Below, piece after piece: positions 34,473-44,094 of a stretch of DNA of 45,647 nucleotides; within the stretch, counting starts at the first letter, position 1, and every line of letters starts with the position of its first letter. Below the pieces are notes generated by a model, which did not search any database, was not told the DNA's origin, and was given only the letters and a program-made list of their open reading frames with translations. Made by a program: the position numbers and the translations under genes. Source of the stretch: an uncultured Bacteroidales bacterium (GTDB lineage: Bacteria > Bacteroidota > Bacteroidia > Bacteroidales > Muribaculaceae); contig UQMZ01000030.1 in assembly GCA_900542185.1 (NCBI GenBank), positions 1 to 45,647 on the forward strand, read 5' to 3'.

Positions 34473-37400
34473 ATGAGAATCGGTACAATTCTTAAACACA
34501 TATTTGCGACATCATTGCTGGCCGCGACGTCATCGGCGTCATGGGCGCTTGACGCGAGCCATTACGCACAGCATTCAGTGCTGTCGGAAGGAAAATGGGC
34601 CACGGTCGAAGTATCGGAGACAGGCATGACCCTGATCACGGACGCGATGCTCCGTAACCTTGGCTTCAGCGACCCGTCGAAAGTGCGGGTATACGGCACC
34701 GGAGGATCCATGGCGGCCGAAGCTCTTGACGCCTCCATGCCCGACGATCTTCCGATGGTTCCCTCCGTAAGGACTTCAAGAGGAATAGTGTTTTTCGCCC
34801 GCGACAACCATACATGGGCGCCCCGCGACGGCGTGCGTCCGTACGCCCATACCATAAATCCGTACACCGAGAAGTCGGTATACTTTATCAGCGACTCGGA
34901 CACAGGCAGGACTGTGGGCGAGCTGAATCTGCAGGGAGGCTCTACAGCCGACGTCACCACGTTCGTGAACCGCCAGGTGCACGAGCAGGAACTGGCACAC
35001 TTAGGCGAATCGGGCCGCACGTATTTAGGCGAGGATTTCCGTGGCACACGCAGCCAGACATTCGACTTTAAGCTGCCCGACCTCACGGACGGCGAGGCGA
35101 CCGTGTCCATCCGTTTCGGAGCCAAGGTGTCGAGCGGAGGCTCGCGCCTTACATACCGCATCGGCGACCGGGCCATTCCCCGGGCATCGGAAGATTCGAT
35201 CGCCGGAGTGGACGCTTCACAATACGCGGCATTCTCAACACGTTCGTTCACAGCTCCTGTGGACGCAGACAAACTTGCGCTAAATATCGGATACACCAAT
35301 TCCGGGGTACTGTTTCTTGCACGTCTCGACTATATCGAGGTGTTCCACAACCGTTCTCTCAGACTGAACGGCGGTCAGCTGCATTTCTACGGCACATGGC
35401 AAGCCGGACAGACCCTCGGAGTGACCGGAGCCTCACAATCCACCGTGATATACGATGTGACCGATCCGGCTCATCCGGCAGTCGTGGCCTATACCCTGCA
35501 GGGAGACCGGGCATTGCTGAGGCTGGAACGTGGCGGTTATCGCGAATTCGTGGCGTTCGACCCCGAAAAGATCTCCACCGGAAAATCCAGAATAGGACGC
35601 CGCATAGCCAACCAGGACCTGCACGCCCTGGAGGCTCCCGACATGCTGATAATCAGTCCCGACGAATACCGCGACGGAGCGCAGCTGATTGCCGACATGC
35701 ATCAGTCGCTTGACGGGATGCAGGTGACTGTGCTTAGCCCCGAAATAATCTACAACGAGTTCTCAGGCGGCATCCCCGATGTGAGCGCGTGGCGCAAGCT
35801 GCTGAAGATGTGGCACGACCGGGGGCGCGCTCCACAATACTGCCTCATAATGGGCAAGCCGAGTTTCGATCCCAAAGGAAAAACTTCCGATTTCAAAAAC
35901 ATGCGTTACAATCCGGTGCCTATATGGCAATCGAGCGATGGTCTGTCGGAGACCACCTCGTACAGTAACGACGACTACATAGGCATGCTCGACGACGTCA
36001 CGGCATCCGACTTCCAGATAGGACGTGCCATAATCCATGTGGCCGTAGGGCGCATCCCTGCCAAAAGCGCAGACGAGGCCCGGACTATGGCTCAGAAGAT
36101 AGTGAACCATGTCACCAAACCCGTATACGGCTCATGGCGCAACAAGGTGATGTTCATAGCCGACGATGACGACAAGGCCGTTCACCTCGACGATTCGCAG
36201 AAATCCTACAACAACATGCGGGCGTCAGGACGCGGAGCGGCATACCTGTACGACCGACTGTACATCGACTCCTATCCGCTTGTCACCACGGCATTGGGAC
36301 AGACGTATCCTCAGGCCACCCGGCGCATGCTGGACAATTACAATGAAGGTGTAGTGTTCACCAACTATCTGGGGCATGCCTCCGAACGGGGCTGGGGACA
36401 TGAAAAGCTCTGGGTATGGGATGACATAGTGGGTATAAAGAACCCTAACCTTACGTTCATGTACACCGGTACATGCCGCTTCATGCCATGGGACGAACCC
36501 ATCGTATCGGCTGCCGAAGAACTGATGCTGAATCCGCGCGGAGGCGTGGCGGGGATGATTTCGACGTCGCGCACCGTGTTTATTTCGGCCAACGGCACGC
36601 TTAACGGATATGTCACATCTGAAATCTTCAAGAATGGCAGCGACGGCCGGATGCTGCCGATAGGCCTGGCCTACATCAATGGCAAGAACAAGTATGTGGG
36701 CGACGACAACAAACTCCGTTACGCACTGATGGGCGACCCGGCCATGCGTCTGAACAACATCCGCAACACAGTCTCCATAGACTCGATAGCAGGTACCGAG
36801 CTGGCCGTCACAACGGAGCCGCCTGAAATCACTGCCGGCTCTCGCCTTGATGTGGCCGGATGCATACGCACTCCCGAAGGCAACGTAGACACGGACTTCA
36901 ACGGAACGATAAGCCTGCAGCTGTACGATGCCGAGACGGTAGTGGAGACATACGGCAACGGCAAGACCGGAGAAAGCAGAATGTACAACGACCGAAAGAC
37001 GCGACTGGGCAGCATTAACGCCTCGGTGAAGCAGGGGCGCTTCAACTGCCGCCTTACCGTGCCTATGGAAATCAGCAACAACTATCAGCCCGCCCTTCTG
37101 TCGGCATACGCATGGACAGACCGGGGCATCGAGGCCAACGGATATTCCGAGTCGCTGTACGTATATGGTTTCCCCGACACGGCCGACACCGATACCATCG
37201 GACCGAAAATAGAATATTTCTACCTCAACACCGACCGGTTCGCTGAAGGCGATGCCGTCAATCCGAATCCGGTGGTGTTCGTGCGTCTCTCCGACCCGGC
37301 CGGCATCAACGTGTCGGATGCTGGCGTGGGACACAGAATCTCATTGATTCTTGACAAGAAGCACCCGTACGACGACGTGTCGCAGCATTTCGTGCCGGAT

Positions 37401-37853
37401 GTGGACGATACCGGAGGCACCGTCGCTTACGCGCTGCAGGACCTGACGGCCGGAGAACACACTCTGACACTCGAGGCCTGGGACAACCTGAACAATTCCA
37501 CCAGAAGCACCATCAGCTTCAAGGTCAATGCCACGGCCGATCCGCGCATCGTGAACGTGGGCACCGACTGCAACCCGGCCACAAGCGGAGTGACATTCCA
37601 TATCAGTCTGGACCAGCCCAACACGGATATGAAATGCGACCTGGACGTAATGGACCTCAACGGGCGCGTGATATGGAGCAATACCACCTCCGACACCACC
37701 GGACTCTCGTCAAGCCTCAGCACATACTGGAACCTGTGCGACAAATCCGGCTCGCGCGTGCCCCGGGGCATATACCTGTACCGGGTGCGTGTCGAGACTC
37801 CGCAAGGCAACTGGGCTTCAAAAACCAATAAACTCGCCGTAACGGCACAATGA
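34473..37853 (+). CDS. porU: PorU-like type IX secretion sortase, first copy
   Basis: The 1126-residue protein resembles PorU, the C25-family (gingipain-like) sortase at the cell surface that removes the C-terminal signal of type IX secretion cargo and attaches it to anionic LPS. A signal peptide (MRIGTILKHIFATSLLAATS) is followed by beta domains with GKWATVEVSETGMTLIT and the DPSKVRVYGTGG block. The C25 peptidase region (about 380-780) keeps the dyad: H635 in LGHASERGWG and C668 in YTGTCRFMPW. An Ig-like region and a C-terminal sorting-domain-like end (PRGIYLYRVRV) follow. The start at 34473 gives the signal peptide; an upstream ATG (34389) does not. It overlaps rex by 4 bases. A second porU-like gene lies 1.2 kb downstream. 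Confidence 0.82.
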   Translation: MRIGTILKHIFATSLLAATSSASWALDASHYAQHSVLSEGKWATVEVSETGMTLITDAMLRNLGFSDPSKVRVYGTGGSMAAEALDASMPDDLPMVPSVRTSRGIVFFARDNHTWAPRDGVRPYAHTINPYTEKSVYFISDSDTGRTVGELNLQGGSTADVTTFVNRQVHEQELAHLGESGRTYLGEDFRGTRSQTFDFKLPDLTDGEATVSIRFGAKVSSGGSRLTYRIGDRAIPRASEDSIAGVDASQYAAFSTRSFTAPVDADKLALNIGYTNSGVLFLARLDYIEVFHNRSLRLNGGQLHFYGTWQAGQTLGVTGASQSTVIYDVTDPAHPAVVAYTLQGDRALLRLERGGYREFVAFDPEKISTGKSRIGRRIANQDLHALEAPDMLIISPDEYRDGAQLIADMHQSLDGMQVTVLSPEIIYNEFSGGIPDVSAWRKLLKMWHDRGRAPQYCLIMGKPSFDPKGKTSDFKNMRYNPVPIWQSSDGLSETTSYSNDDYIGMLDDVTASDFQIGRAIIHVAVGRIPAKSADEARTMAQKIVNHVTKPVYGSWRNKVMFIADDDDKAVHLDDSQKSYNNMRASGRGAAYLYDRLYIDSYPLVTTALGQTYPQATRRMLDNYNEGVVFTNYLGHASERGWGHEKLWVWDDIVGIKNPNLTFMYTGTCRFMPWDEPIVSAAEELMLNPRGGVAGMISTSRTVFISANGTLNGYVTSEIFKNGSDGRMLPIGLAYINGKNKYVGDDNKLRYALMGDPAMRLNNIRNTVSIDSIAGTELAVTTEPPEITAGSRLDVAGCIRTPEGNVDTDFNGTISLQLYDAETVVETYGNGKTGESRMYNDRKTRLGSINASVKQGRFNCRLTVPMEISNNYQPALLSAYAWTDRGIEANGYSESLYVYGFPDTADTDTIGPKIEYFYLNTDRFAEGDAVNPNPVVFVRLSDPAGINVSDAGVGHRISLILDKKHPYDDVSQHFVPDVDDTGGTVAYALQDLTAGEHTLTLEAWDNLNNSTRSTISFKVNATADPRIVNVGTDCNPATSGVTFHISLDQPNTDMKCDLDVMDLNGRVIWSNTTSDTTGLSSSLSTYWNLCDKSGSRVPRGIYLYRVRVETPQGNWASKTNKLAVTAQ

Positions 37854-38494
37854 CAGATATGACACCTTCCCTGATTCTGCCGGAACCAACGCTGAGACGG
37901 CTCCCCTGGTATCTGGCGTATGTCGAAATATTAAAGGCCCGTTCCGAACAGTTCGTAAGCTCCACCCGCATTGCCAGGGCCTTGAACGTAGACTCATCAC
38001 AGATTGCCAAGGACCTGTCGTTTCTGAACCTGCGTGGCAAGACACGCATTGGCTATGAAGTGAACACGCTGTGCGACGCGCTGTCAGAGTTCCTCGGGTT
38101 CAGCCGTCCTCACAAGGCATACGTAATGGGAGTGGGCAGTCTGGGGTCGGCTCTGATGCGCGATTCGGGACTTACCAAATATGGGCTTGAGATTGTGGCG
38201 GGATTCGACAACGACCCTTCCAACATTGGCCGTACTGACCTCGGCGTCCCCGTGCTGCATCCCGACGGCATCGACAGGGCCATGGAGAAATACCCTGCCG
38301 AGATATGCATTCTCACCGTACCCGCAGAAGCCACCCAGGAGGCCGCCGACACGGCAATAGCCGCCGGAATCAAGGCGATATGGAACTTTACACCCTATCG
38401 CGTCAAGGTAGCGCAGGATGTGGTGATGGCCAACACATCCATCTACGCACATCTTGCAATCATATACAACCGCCTGAGCACCCTGCAGTCATGA
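37850..38494 (+). CDS. rex: Redox-sensing transcriptional repressor Rex
   Basis: Rex senses the NADH/NAD+ ratio and represses fermentation and respiratory genes when NADH is low. The 214-residue product has an N-terminal winged helix (about 10-75) with SSTRIARALNVDSSQIAKDLSFL and GKTRIGYEV, and a Rossmann domain with GVGSLG at 94-99 and FDNDP near 140, the NAD(H) site. The C-terminal helix with STLQS-type end completes the domain-swapped dimer form. The start overlaps porU1 by 4 bases (ATGA), and the stop overlaps the FAH-like gene by 4. Finding rex inside a secretion operon is unusual. An in-frame ATG at 37859 is an alternative start. Confidence 0.93.
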   Translation: MTDMTPSLILPEPTLRRLPWYLAYVEILKARSEQFVSSTRIARALNVDSSQIAKDLSFLNLRGKTRIGYEVNTLCDALSEFLGFSRPHKAYVMGVGSLGSALMRDSGLTKYGLEIVAGFDNDPSNIGRTDLGVPVLHPDGIDRAMEKYPAEICILTVPAEATQEAADTAIAAGIKAIWNFTPYRVKVAQDVVMANTSIYAHLAIIYNRLSTLQS

Positions 38495-39048
38495 AGATAT
38501 TCGCAATCATGGATACCGGGGACCGATACGAGATTCCCGATTCATCGCTTCTACGCTCGGGACAACCGTTTTTCATACCCGATTTTGCCGGCGAGTTCCG
38601 GGCCATGCCTTCGGCAGTGTTCCGCATCGCACGCCTCGGCAAAGGAATCGCGCCACGGTTCGCAGTCCGTTATGTAGACTCAGTCACAATGGGCTGTGCC
38701 GTAATCGCCGCCGACCTTCTGCTTCAGCTTCGCAGTCAGGGACGGCCCTGGTGCCGTGCGGTGGCTTTCGACAAATGCTGCATGATCGGCGGTTTTATAA
38801 AACCCGACCGGATGCCTAAGGAATGGCATGTCAGAAGCGGAGACGTATCATTGACTTATTCAACGGAGTCCGCAATGTCGGATTTCGGCGAAACTCTCGC
38901 CGATATCAGCCGTGACATCACCGTCAAGGACGGTGATCTGATTCTGGCCCCTCTGCATCCTGACGGATTGATTCTGACCCAAGGATCGCGGCTGACTATA
39001 ACGGATGAACTCAATAACAACAAAATACTCGACATCAGTATTCGATGA
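38491..39048 (+). CDS. Degenerate FAH-family protein next to porU
   Basis: The 185-residue protein resembles the fumarylacetoacetate hydrolase (FAH) fold: a FAxxx-type start (MKIFAIMDTG), then the block VDSVTMGCAVIAADLLLQL and GRPWCRAVAFDKCCMIGGF, which parallels the GYTxxNDxxARDLQ and GKPWxRGKSFD blocks of active enzymes. The ExE metal site and the Asp of the canonical enzyme are not visible, so it may be catalytically dead. From memory, a FAH-family gene also precedes porU in Porphyromonas gingivalis (PG0025 next to PG0026). It overlaps rex and porU2 by 4 bases each. The function is unknown. Confidence 0.65.
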   Translation: MKIFAIMDTGDRYEIPDSSLLRSGQPFFIPDFAGEFRAMPSAVFRIARLGKGIAPRFAVRYVDSVTMGCAVIAADLLLQLRSQGRPWCRAVAFDKCCMIGGFIKPDRMPKEWHVRSGDVSLTYSTESAMSDFGETLADISRDITVKDGDLILAPLHPDGLILTQGSRLTITDELNNNKILDISIR

Positions 39049-42000
39049 AGTCTAAAGTCTATATTCTAATCGCACTGTCTTTGGCCCTTATGGTGACCAT
39101 GGCTAAGGGAGGCGCTTATGTATTCAGTCCGGCTTCCGTGCTCGCTACAGGCAAATGGGTAAAGGTGGAAACGCGTCAGGCCGGAATATACGAACTGAGC
39201 CATGCCCGACTTGCCGAAATGGGATTCAGCAACCCCGACAAGGTATCGGTCTATGGATCCGGTGGCATACAGATGCCGGACCGGCTGGTGCAGAACGGCA
39301 GGAATTCAGTACACGACGACCTTCGTCAGATACCCGTGATACATAAAAACGGCAAACTCTATTTCTATGCGCGCGGCCTCCGCGAGCCCGTTCTCGGCTC
39401 GTCCGGATTCGAAAGCAACTCGCTGAATATATATTCCCAAACCGGACACTATTTTCTGACCGACAACGGCCCGGCCATGACACTTACCGAGCCGAACGAC
39501 GTGTCGAGCTTCATGGAGAACGCCGCCGACCGTTCCAAAGGCTATGACTGGCGCATTCATGAAGATGACAGGATGCATGGCCATTACAAATACGGCAACG
39601 AATTCTGGGAATGCGCGCTGTCGGAGGGCAATACTCTGACATGGAACCTGCCCGTAAGCTGTATGGCGCTTCAATCCGAATGCTCCACACTGTCGCGCAT
39701 CGTTTATATGCAGACCAAGTCCGGGGCATCATACAACATGACTATGAGACTGGGCAACAACAATCATCCCGCCTCATACACCGGTGGCTCTACAGGATCC
39801 TCCGATCTACTGGGCGTACCTGTACTGATACGCACCAATTCATTCACGCTGCCAAAGGCGTCGTCTGTCAGTGTCGGAGTCAGCCTGAACTCATCGAACA
39901 CAGATTTATTTTATGACTGGACGTTGCTCACATATACCAAAGACATAAGCATGGCCGGAACGGATATGGTGCAGGAACGTCTGTATCTGCGTCCGGCCGC
40001 ACAGGATACCGGCAACGGATATGTCAGGATTCCTTCGGGCTCCATAGTACTTGACGTGACCGATCCGTTCCAGCCATTCGCATTGCCCGCGAACGCAGGC
40101 AAGGCTTATTTCAAGGAATCAGCCGTCGACAGGACGCTCCTGGCCTTCAATCCGTCAAGCAGCCAGCTCATACCGGAAAACCCCGTAAACGTAGCCAATC
40201 AAAACCTGCATGGTCTGCAGCATCAAAAATATGAATTCCTTATTGTTGCGGTGCCCGAGATGTTGGAATACGCGGAACAGATAGCCCGGCTGCATCGCGA
40301 TCACGACAAAATAAACGTGGCCGTGGTCACAACCGAGCAGATATATAACGAATTCAGCAGCGGCAACCAGGATCCCGTAGCCGTGCGTATGCTGGTCAAG
40401 TTGATGTACGAATCGCAAGACAACGCCCTTAAGAACGTACTGCTGGTGGGGCCTGTCAACAGCGAAACGCGCGGAATCCAGGTAAAATCGACATACAGGT
40501 ATCCCATCATCGGCATTCAGGAAGGGGGCATATACAGCAGTCGCGAACCCGCCATCGTATTCGATTACTACGGCAACACGTCCGACAATCTTCTGCCCAC
40601 GCAATTGTCCGGAATGACCGTGCAGACCGGCGTCGGAGTGCTGCCAATATACACCGAAACCGATGGAGAACGCATCGTATCGAAAATCAAAAGGTACCTG
40701 ACATTCATTGACAGCGATGATTTCGCATGGTACGTCAACGAAACTATTACGGCATCCTGCACCGGCGACGACCACCTGCACAACGATCAGGCGGCCAGAC
40801 TCGGCTCCAATCTCCAGAACTACATCAATACCGCTACCGGAGGACGAGTGCGAAACAACAATTTCGCGCAGGAATTCTACTCCCAAAATAGCCAGGCACA
40901 TATATACACCGATATGCTGGAAAACGGGAAACTCCTGTCATTCTATGTGGGACATGCCGGACAATCTTCGTTATCCGTATTCTATTCCGCGCCTAATTTT
41001 GCAAGACTTCGCAATAAACTGCCGTTTTTCATGATGTTCGCAGGTTGCGACCTGACAGTTCCCGACTACGGGGGGAGACACCTCGGACAGCAAGTCGTAA
41101 CTGATTACGATAATGCCCTTATCGGTTCTTTCTGTTCCACCCGTACGGCGTGGGCGTCGGAAAATTTCAATCTTGCCGATTATTTTACCAAGGCTCTATT
41201 TAAGGACCGTAACAATAATCCTTTGGCACGGCCCCGGACCATAGGCGAGGCGTATGCACAGGCAAAATCATCCATAAACGGCGCCAACAAGCTGGTATAC
41301 ATATATGTCGGCGATCCGGCCCTCACCATTCCCCTGCCTACGCGCTCAATGGAATGCCGACTTACCGGCAATCTCACGGCCTACCGGCCCGGTGACGTAG
41401 TGACTCTATCCGGCTCCATAGCAGCCAAAGATGGAGACGCCCCTTTCAACGGAAAAGCAGTCCTCAAGATATGCCAGCCGGACCAGATCCGTTCTTCACT
41501 GACAGATCCCGCCTACAAACTGACATTTCAGGCAGATCTGATATCTTCGGTCCACGTCAGCGTCAAGGACGGCGTATTCACGGCCCGTATTCCATTGTCA
41601 CGGGCTGTGGAATCCTTCATGTCGCACGATGGCGCGGCAAGCAGTCTTAATCTTTATGTAGGCGCTTACGATCCGTCACAGCGGCTGTCGGCCGCGACGC
41701 TGGTAAAAGTCCCGATGATGAAGAAGGATGAGGTCCGCACCGAGATCCCTGCGCCGGGTCAGACCGACACGCAGGCTCCGACGGTGACGGCGGAATACGA
41801 CGCGGCTTCCATGTCGCTGAATGTGGCCGTGTCGGATGATGTTGCGGTCATTCCCGGCGTGGGTGGAGCTTCGGGACTGAGCATGCGCGTCGACAACAAC
41901 GCCATAACTACTGAAGCCGTACAGAGCGACGATATATGCGGAACGGCCGATTATGAAACCGGATATTTTGTGGGCCACCTTGCCGACGGAGAACATACTC

Positions 42001-42332
42001 TGACATACTCGGCACGGGATATGGCGGGAAATGCCACCGATACAAAAACATTGCGGTTCACGATAAGCCGCGACAATGCCGCCACCCTTCTCAGCACCGA
42101 GCGATCGTACGGAATCGACTCCATGCGTTTCATACCCGTTGCCGGAACATCCGGCATGCAGCTGATAGTAATGAACTCCGATGGCCGCATCGTCTTTACC
42201 GAAGACAATGTGGAGGGCCCCGTGGACTGGGACTGCTCGGAACTGCCGGCAGGCACATATACCGCCACCCTGCGCGCCCCGGATCACAGGACAATCCGGT
42301 CCAACACCGTCACGTTCACTCTAATCGACTGA
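39045..42332 (+). CDS. porU: PorU-like type IX secretion sortase, second copy
   Basis: The 1095-residue protein is a second PorU-like C25-family sortase. A signal peptide (YILIALSLALMVTMAKGG) is followed by beta domains with GKWVKVETRQAGIYELS and the NPDKVSVYGSGG block, parallel to the first copy. The C25 region keeps the dyad: H637 in YVGHAGQSSL and C668 in MFAGCDLTVPDYGG. An Ig-like region and a C-terminal sorting-domain-like end (ELPAGTYTATLRA) follow. Its neighbours (FAH-like gene before it; porV and ispF after) match the order around porU in P. gingivalis as I recall it (PG0025-PG0028), so this copy is the likely positional orthologue. It overlaps the FAH-like gene by 4 bases and is followed by a hairpin before porV. 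Confidence 0.85.
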   Translation: MKSKVYILIALSLALMVTMAKGGAYVFSPASVLATGKWVKVETRQAGIYELSHARLAEMGFSNPDKVSVYGSGGIQMPDRLVQNGRNSVHDDLRQIPVIHKNGKLYFYARGLREPVLGSSGFESNSLNIYSQTGHYFLTDNGPAMTLTEPNDVSSFMENAADRSKGYDWRIHEDDRMHGHYKYGNEFWECALSEGNTLTWNLPVSCMALQSECSTLSRIVYMQTKSGASYNMTMRLGNNNHPASYTGGSTGSSDLLGVPVLIRTNSFTLPKASSVSVGVSLNSSNTDLFYDWTLLTYTKDISMAGTDMVQERLYLRPAAQDTGNGYVRIPSGSIVLDVTDPFQPFALPANAGKAYFKESAVDRTLLAFNPSSSQLIPENPVNVANQNLHGLQHQKYEFLIVAVPEMLEYAEQIARLHRDHDKINVAVVTTEQIYNEFSSGNQDPVAVRMLVKLMYESQDNALKNVLLVGPVNSETRGIQVKSTYRYPIIGIQEGGIYSSREPAIVFDYYGNTSDNLLPTQLSGMTVQTGVGVLPIYTETDGERIVSKIKRYLTFIDSDDFAWYVNETITASCTGDDHLHNDQAARLGSNLQNYINTATGGRVRNNNFAQEFYSQNSQAHIYTDMLENGKLLSFYVGHAGQSSLSVFYSAPNFARLRNKLPFFMMFAGCDLTVPDYGGRHLGQQVVTDYDNALIGSFCSTRTAWASENFNLADYFTKALFKDRNNNPLARPRTIGEAYAQAKSSINGANKLVYIYVGDPALTIPLPTRSMECRLTGNLTAYRPGDVVTLSGSIAAKDGDAPFNGKAVLKICQPDQIRSSLTDPAYKLTFQADLISSVHVSVKDGVFTARIPLSRAVESFMSHDGAASSLNLYVGAYDPSQRLSAATLVKVPMMKKDEVRTEIPAPGQTDTQAPTVTAEYDAASMSLNVAVSDDVAVIPGVGGASGLSMRVDNNAITTEAVQSDDICGTADYETGYFVGHLADGEHTLTYSARDMAGNATDTKTLRFTISRDNAATLLSTERSYGIDSMRFIPVAGTSGMQLIVMNSDGRIVFTEDNVEGPVDWDCSELPAGTYTATLRAPDHRTIRSNTVTFTLID

Positions 42333-42339
42333 TTTGTGT

Positions 42340-42358
42340 GCCTTAAAGCGCTTAAGGC
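42340..42358 (+). other. Hairpin between porU2 and porV
   Basis: A perfect 7-base inverted repeat (GCCTTAA / TTAAGGC) flanks AGCGC, starting 8 bases after the porU2 stop. No T-run follows. It could partly terminate or process the transcript between the sortase and porV. Confidence 0.5.
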
Positions 42359-42405
42359 GTAATCGCGCGCAATATCAGCGTACTTTTAAAGTTTATTAGA
42401 ATACA

Positions 42406-43611
42406 ATGAACACGTTGAAGACATATATATTTATAGCCTTGGGACTGGTGTCGTCCACGGCATACGCCGAAGACGACCTGAAGGGCGAGATGTTCAACCC
42501 GGTGAACACCGGTGTCACCACACTGAGCATCGCCCCGGATGCCCGCGGCTCGTCGCTGGGTAATCTGGGCGCGGCCACCGACCCCGACATGAATTCCCAA
42601 TACTGGAACTCGTCAAAATACGCCTTTGCATATTCCACCGGTGGACTCAGCCTCAGCTACACCCCGTGGCTGCGCAAGATTGTAAACGACATCTTCCTGG
42701 CCGACCTGTCGGGATACTATAAGATCGGAAGCGGCGACAACCAGGCCATATCGGCTTCGTTCCGCTATTTCAGTCTCGGCGAGGTCACCACAGGATATAC
42801 CGAAGGCTCGGAGAACATCAACGCACAGACCATCCATCCGTACGAGATGGCCATCGACGTTGGCTATAGCCGTAAGCTGTCGTCCAAATTCTCGATGGGC
42901 GTGGTGCTGCGCTACATCCTGTCCGACCTTTCGTTCCAGGACACACAGACGGGCGAACAGAACCATGCCGCATCCGCTTTCGCGGTCGATCTGAACGGAT
43001 ACTTCACCTCGTTCCCCATGATAGGCCGCAACGAGTGCCAGTTCTCATGGGGATTCAACATCTCGAACGTCGGTACGAAGGTTAGCTATGACGGAGGCAC
43101 CAACAACTACTTCCTGCCTACCAACCTGAAACTCGGCGCCAACTTCATGTTCCCCCTGGCCGACTATCATTCGCTGGCCATCGGTCTGGATCTGAACAAA
43201 CTCCTGGTGCCCACCATGCCGCGCGTGGACCAGTACGAGAACATCGATGAATTCAACACCGCATGGGACAAATGGAACTCCATGTCGCCAATCACTGGTA
43301 TATTCAAGTCGTTCAGCGACGCTCCCGGCGGCGCCAAGGAGGAACTTCAGGAAATCGGCGTTTCGGTCGGGATGGAATATGTCTACAACCAGCAGTTTTT
43401 CGCCCGTTTGGGTTATAACTACGAGCATCCCAACAAGGGAGGACGCAGCTACTTCGCGTTCGGAGCCGGTTTCTCGCTCAATGTGGTGCAGCTCGACGCA
43501 TCGTACATGCTGGCCACAGCGCAGTCTTCGCCTCTGGACCAGACATTGCGCTTCACACTGACATTCGACATGGACGGTCTTCGCGACCTGATGGGCAAAC
43601 GCAAGAGATAA
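42406..43611 (+). CDS. porV: Type IX secretion outer membrane shuttle PorV
   Basis: PorV (LptO) is a FadL-like outer membrane beta-barrel that carries cargo from the translocon to PorU. The 401-residue product has a signal peptide (YIFIALGLVSSTAYA) and the hallmark N-terminal block VTTLSIAPDARGSSLGNLGAATDPD, followed by YWNSSKYAFAY. Amphipathic strands follow, including NEWCQFSWGF-type and FARLGYNYEHPNKGGRSYFAFGAG segments, ending in LRFTLTFDMDGLRDLMGKRKR. It sits after porU2 and two bases before ispF. In known type IX systems PorU and PorV work as one complex, so the pairing of these genes is expected. Confidence 0.93.
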   Translation: MNTLKTYIFIALGLVSSTAYAEDDLKGEMFNPVNTGVTTLSIAPDARGSSLGNLGAATDPDMNSQYWNSSKYAFAYSTGGLSLSYTPWLRKIVNDIFLADLSGYYKIGSGDNQAISASFRYFSLGEVTTGYTEGSENINAQTIHPYEMAIDVGYSRKLSSKFSMGVVLRYILSDLSFQDTQTGEQNHAASAFAVDLNGYFTSFPMIGRNECQFSWGFNISNVGTKVSYDGGTNNYFLPTNLKLGANFMFPLADYHSLAIGLDLNKLLVPTMPRVDQYENIDEFNTAWDKWNSMSPITGIFKSFSDAPGGAKEELQEIGVSVGMEYVYNQQFFARLGYNYEHPNKGGRSYFAFGAGFSLNVVQLDASYMLATAQSSPLDQTLRFTLTFDMDGLRDLMGKRKR

Positions 43612-43613
43612 AT

Positions 43614-44090
43614 ATGTTCCGAATAGGTCAAGGATATGATGTCCACCGTCTGGTGGAGAACAGGGAATTATGGCTGTGTGGCGTGCGTGTGCCGCACAGT
43701 CTTGGTTTATTGGGTCATTCGGACGCCGACGTGGCCATCCACGCGCTGTGCGACGCCCTGCTCGGCGCCCTCGCGCTCGGCGACATAGGCAAGCACTTCC
43801 CCGACAGCGATTCGCGCTACAAAGGCATCGATTCCAAGATACTGTTAGGCCACGTCATGGAGCTGGTGCGCGGTCATGGATATGTACTGGGGAATGCCGA
43901 CATCACCATAGCAGCGCAGAAACCAAAACTCGCATCCTACATCCCCGAAATGCGCCGTATGTTGGCCGACGTGATGCACACAGATATCGAGAATGTGTCT
44001 GTCAAGGCCACTACCACCGAACGTCTCGGCTTCGAGGGACGAGAGGAAGGCATTTCCGCCACGGCAGTGTGTCTGTTGCAAAAAATGTGA
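43614..44090 (+). CDS. ispF: 2-C-methyl-D-erythritol 2,4-cyclodiphosphate synthase
   Basis: IspF makes the cyclic diphosphate intermediate of the MEP pathway for isoprenoids. The 158-residue product has the metal-binding opening FRIGQGYDVHRLVE, the block GLLGHSDADVAIHALCDALLGA with the zinc-ligand His, and IGKHFPDSDSRYKGIDSKILL. The C-terminal VSVKATTTERLGFEGREEGI is also conserved. It starts two bases after porV, so an isoprenoid gene shares the porU-porV transcript. The same neighbour is present in P. gingivalis as I recall. The CvpA-like gene follows after 4 bases. Confidence 0.97.
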   Translation: MFRIGQGYDVHRLVENRELWLCGVRVPHSLGLLGHSDADVAIHALCDALLGALALGDIGKHFPDSDSRYKGIDSKILLGHVMELVRGHGYVLGNADITIAAQKPKLASYIPEMRRMLADVMHTDIENVSVKATTTERLGFEGREEGISATAVCLLQKM

Positions 44091-44094
44091 CCCC

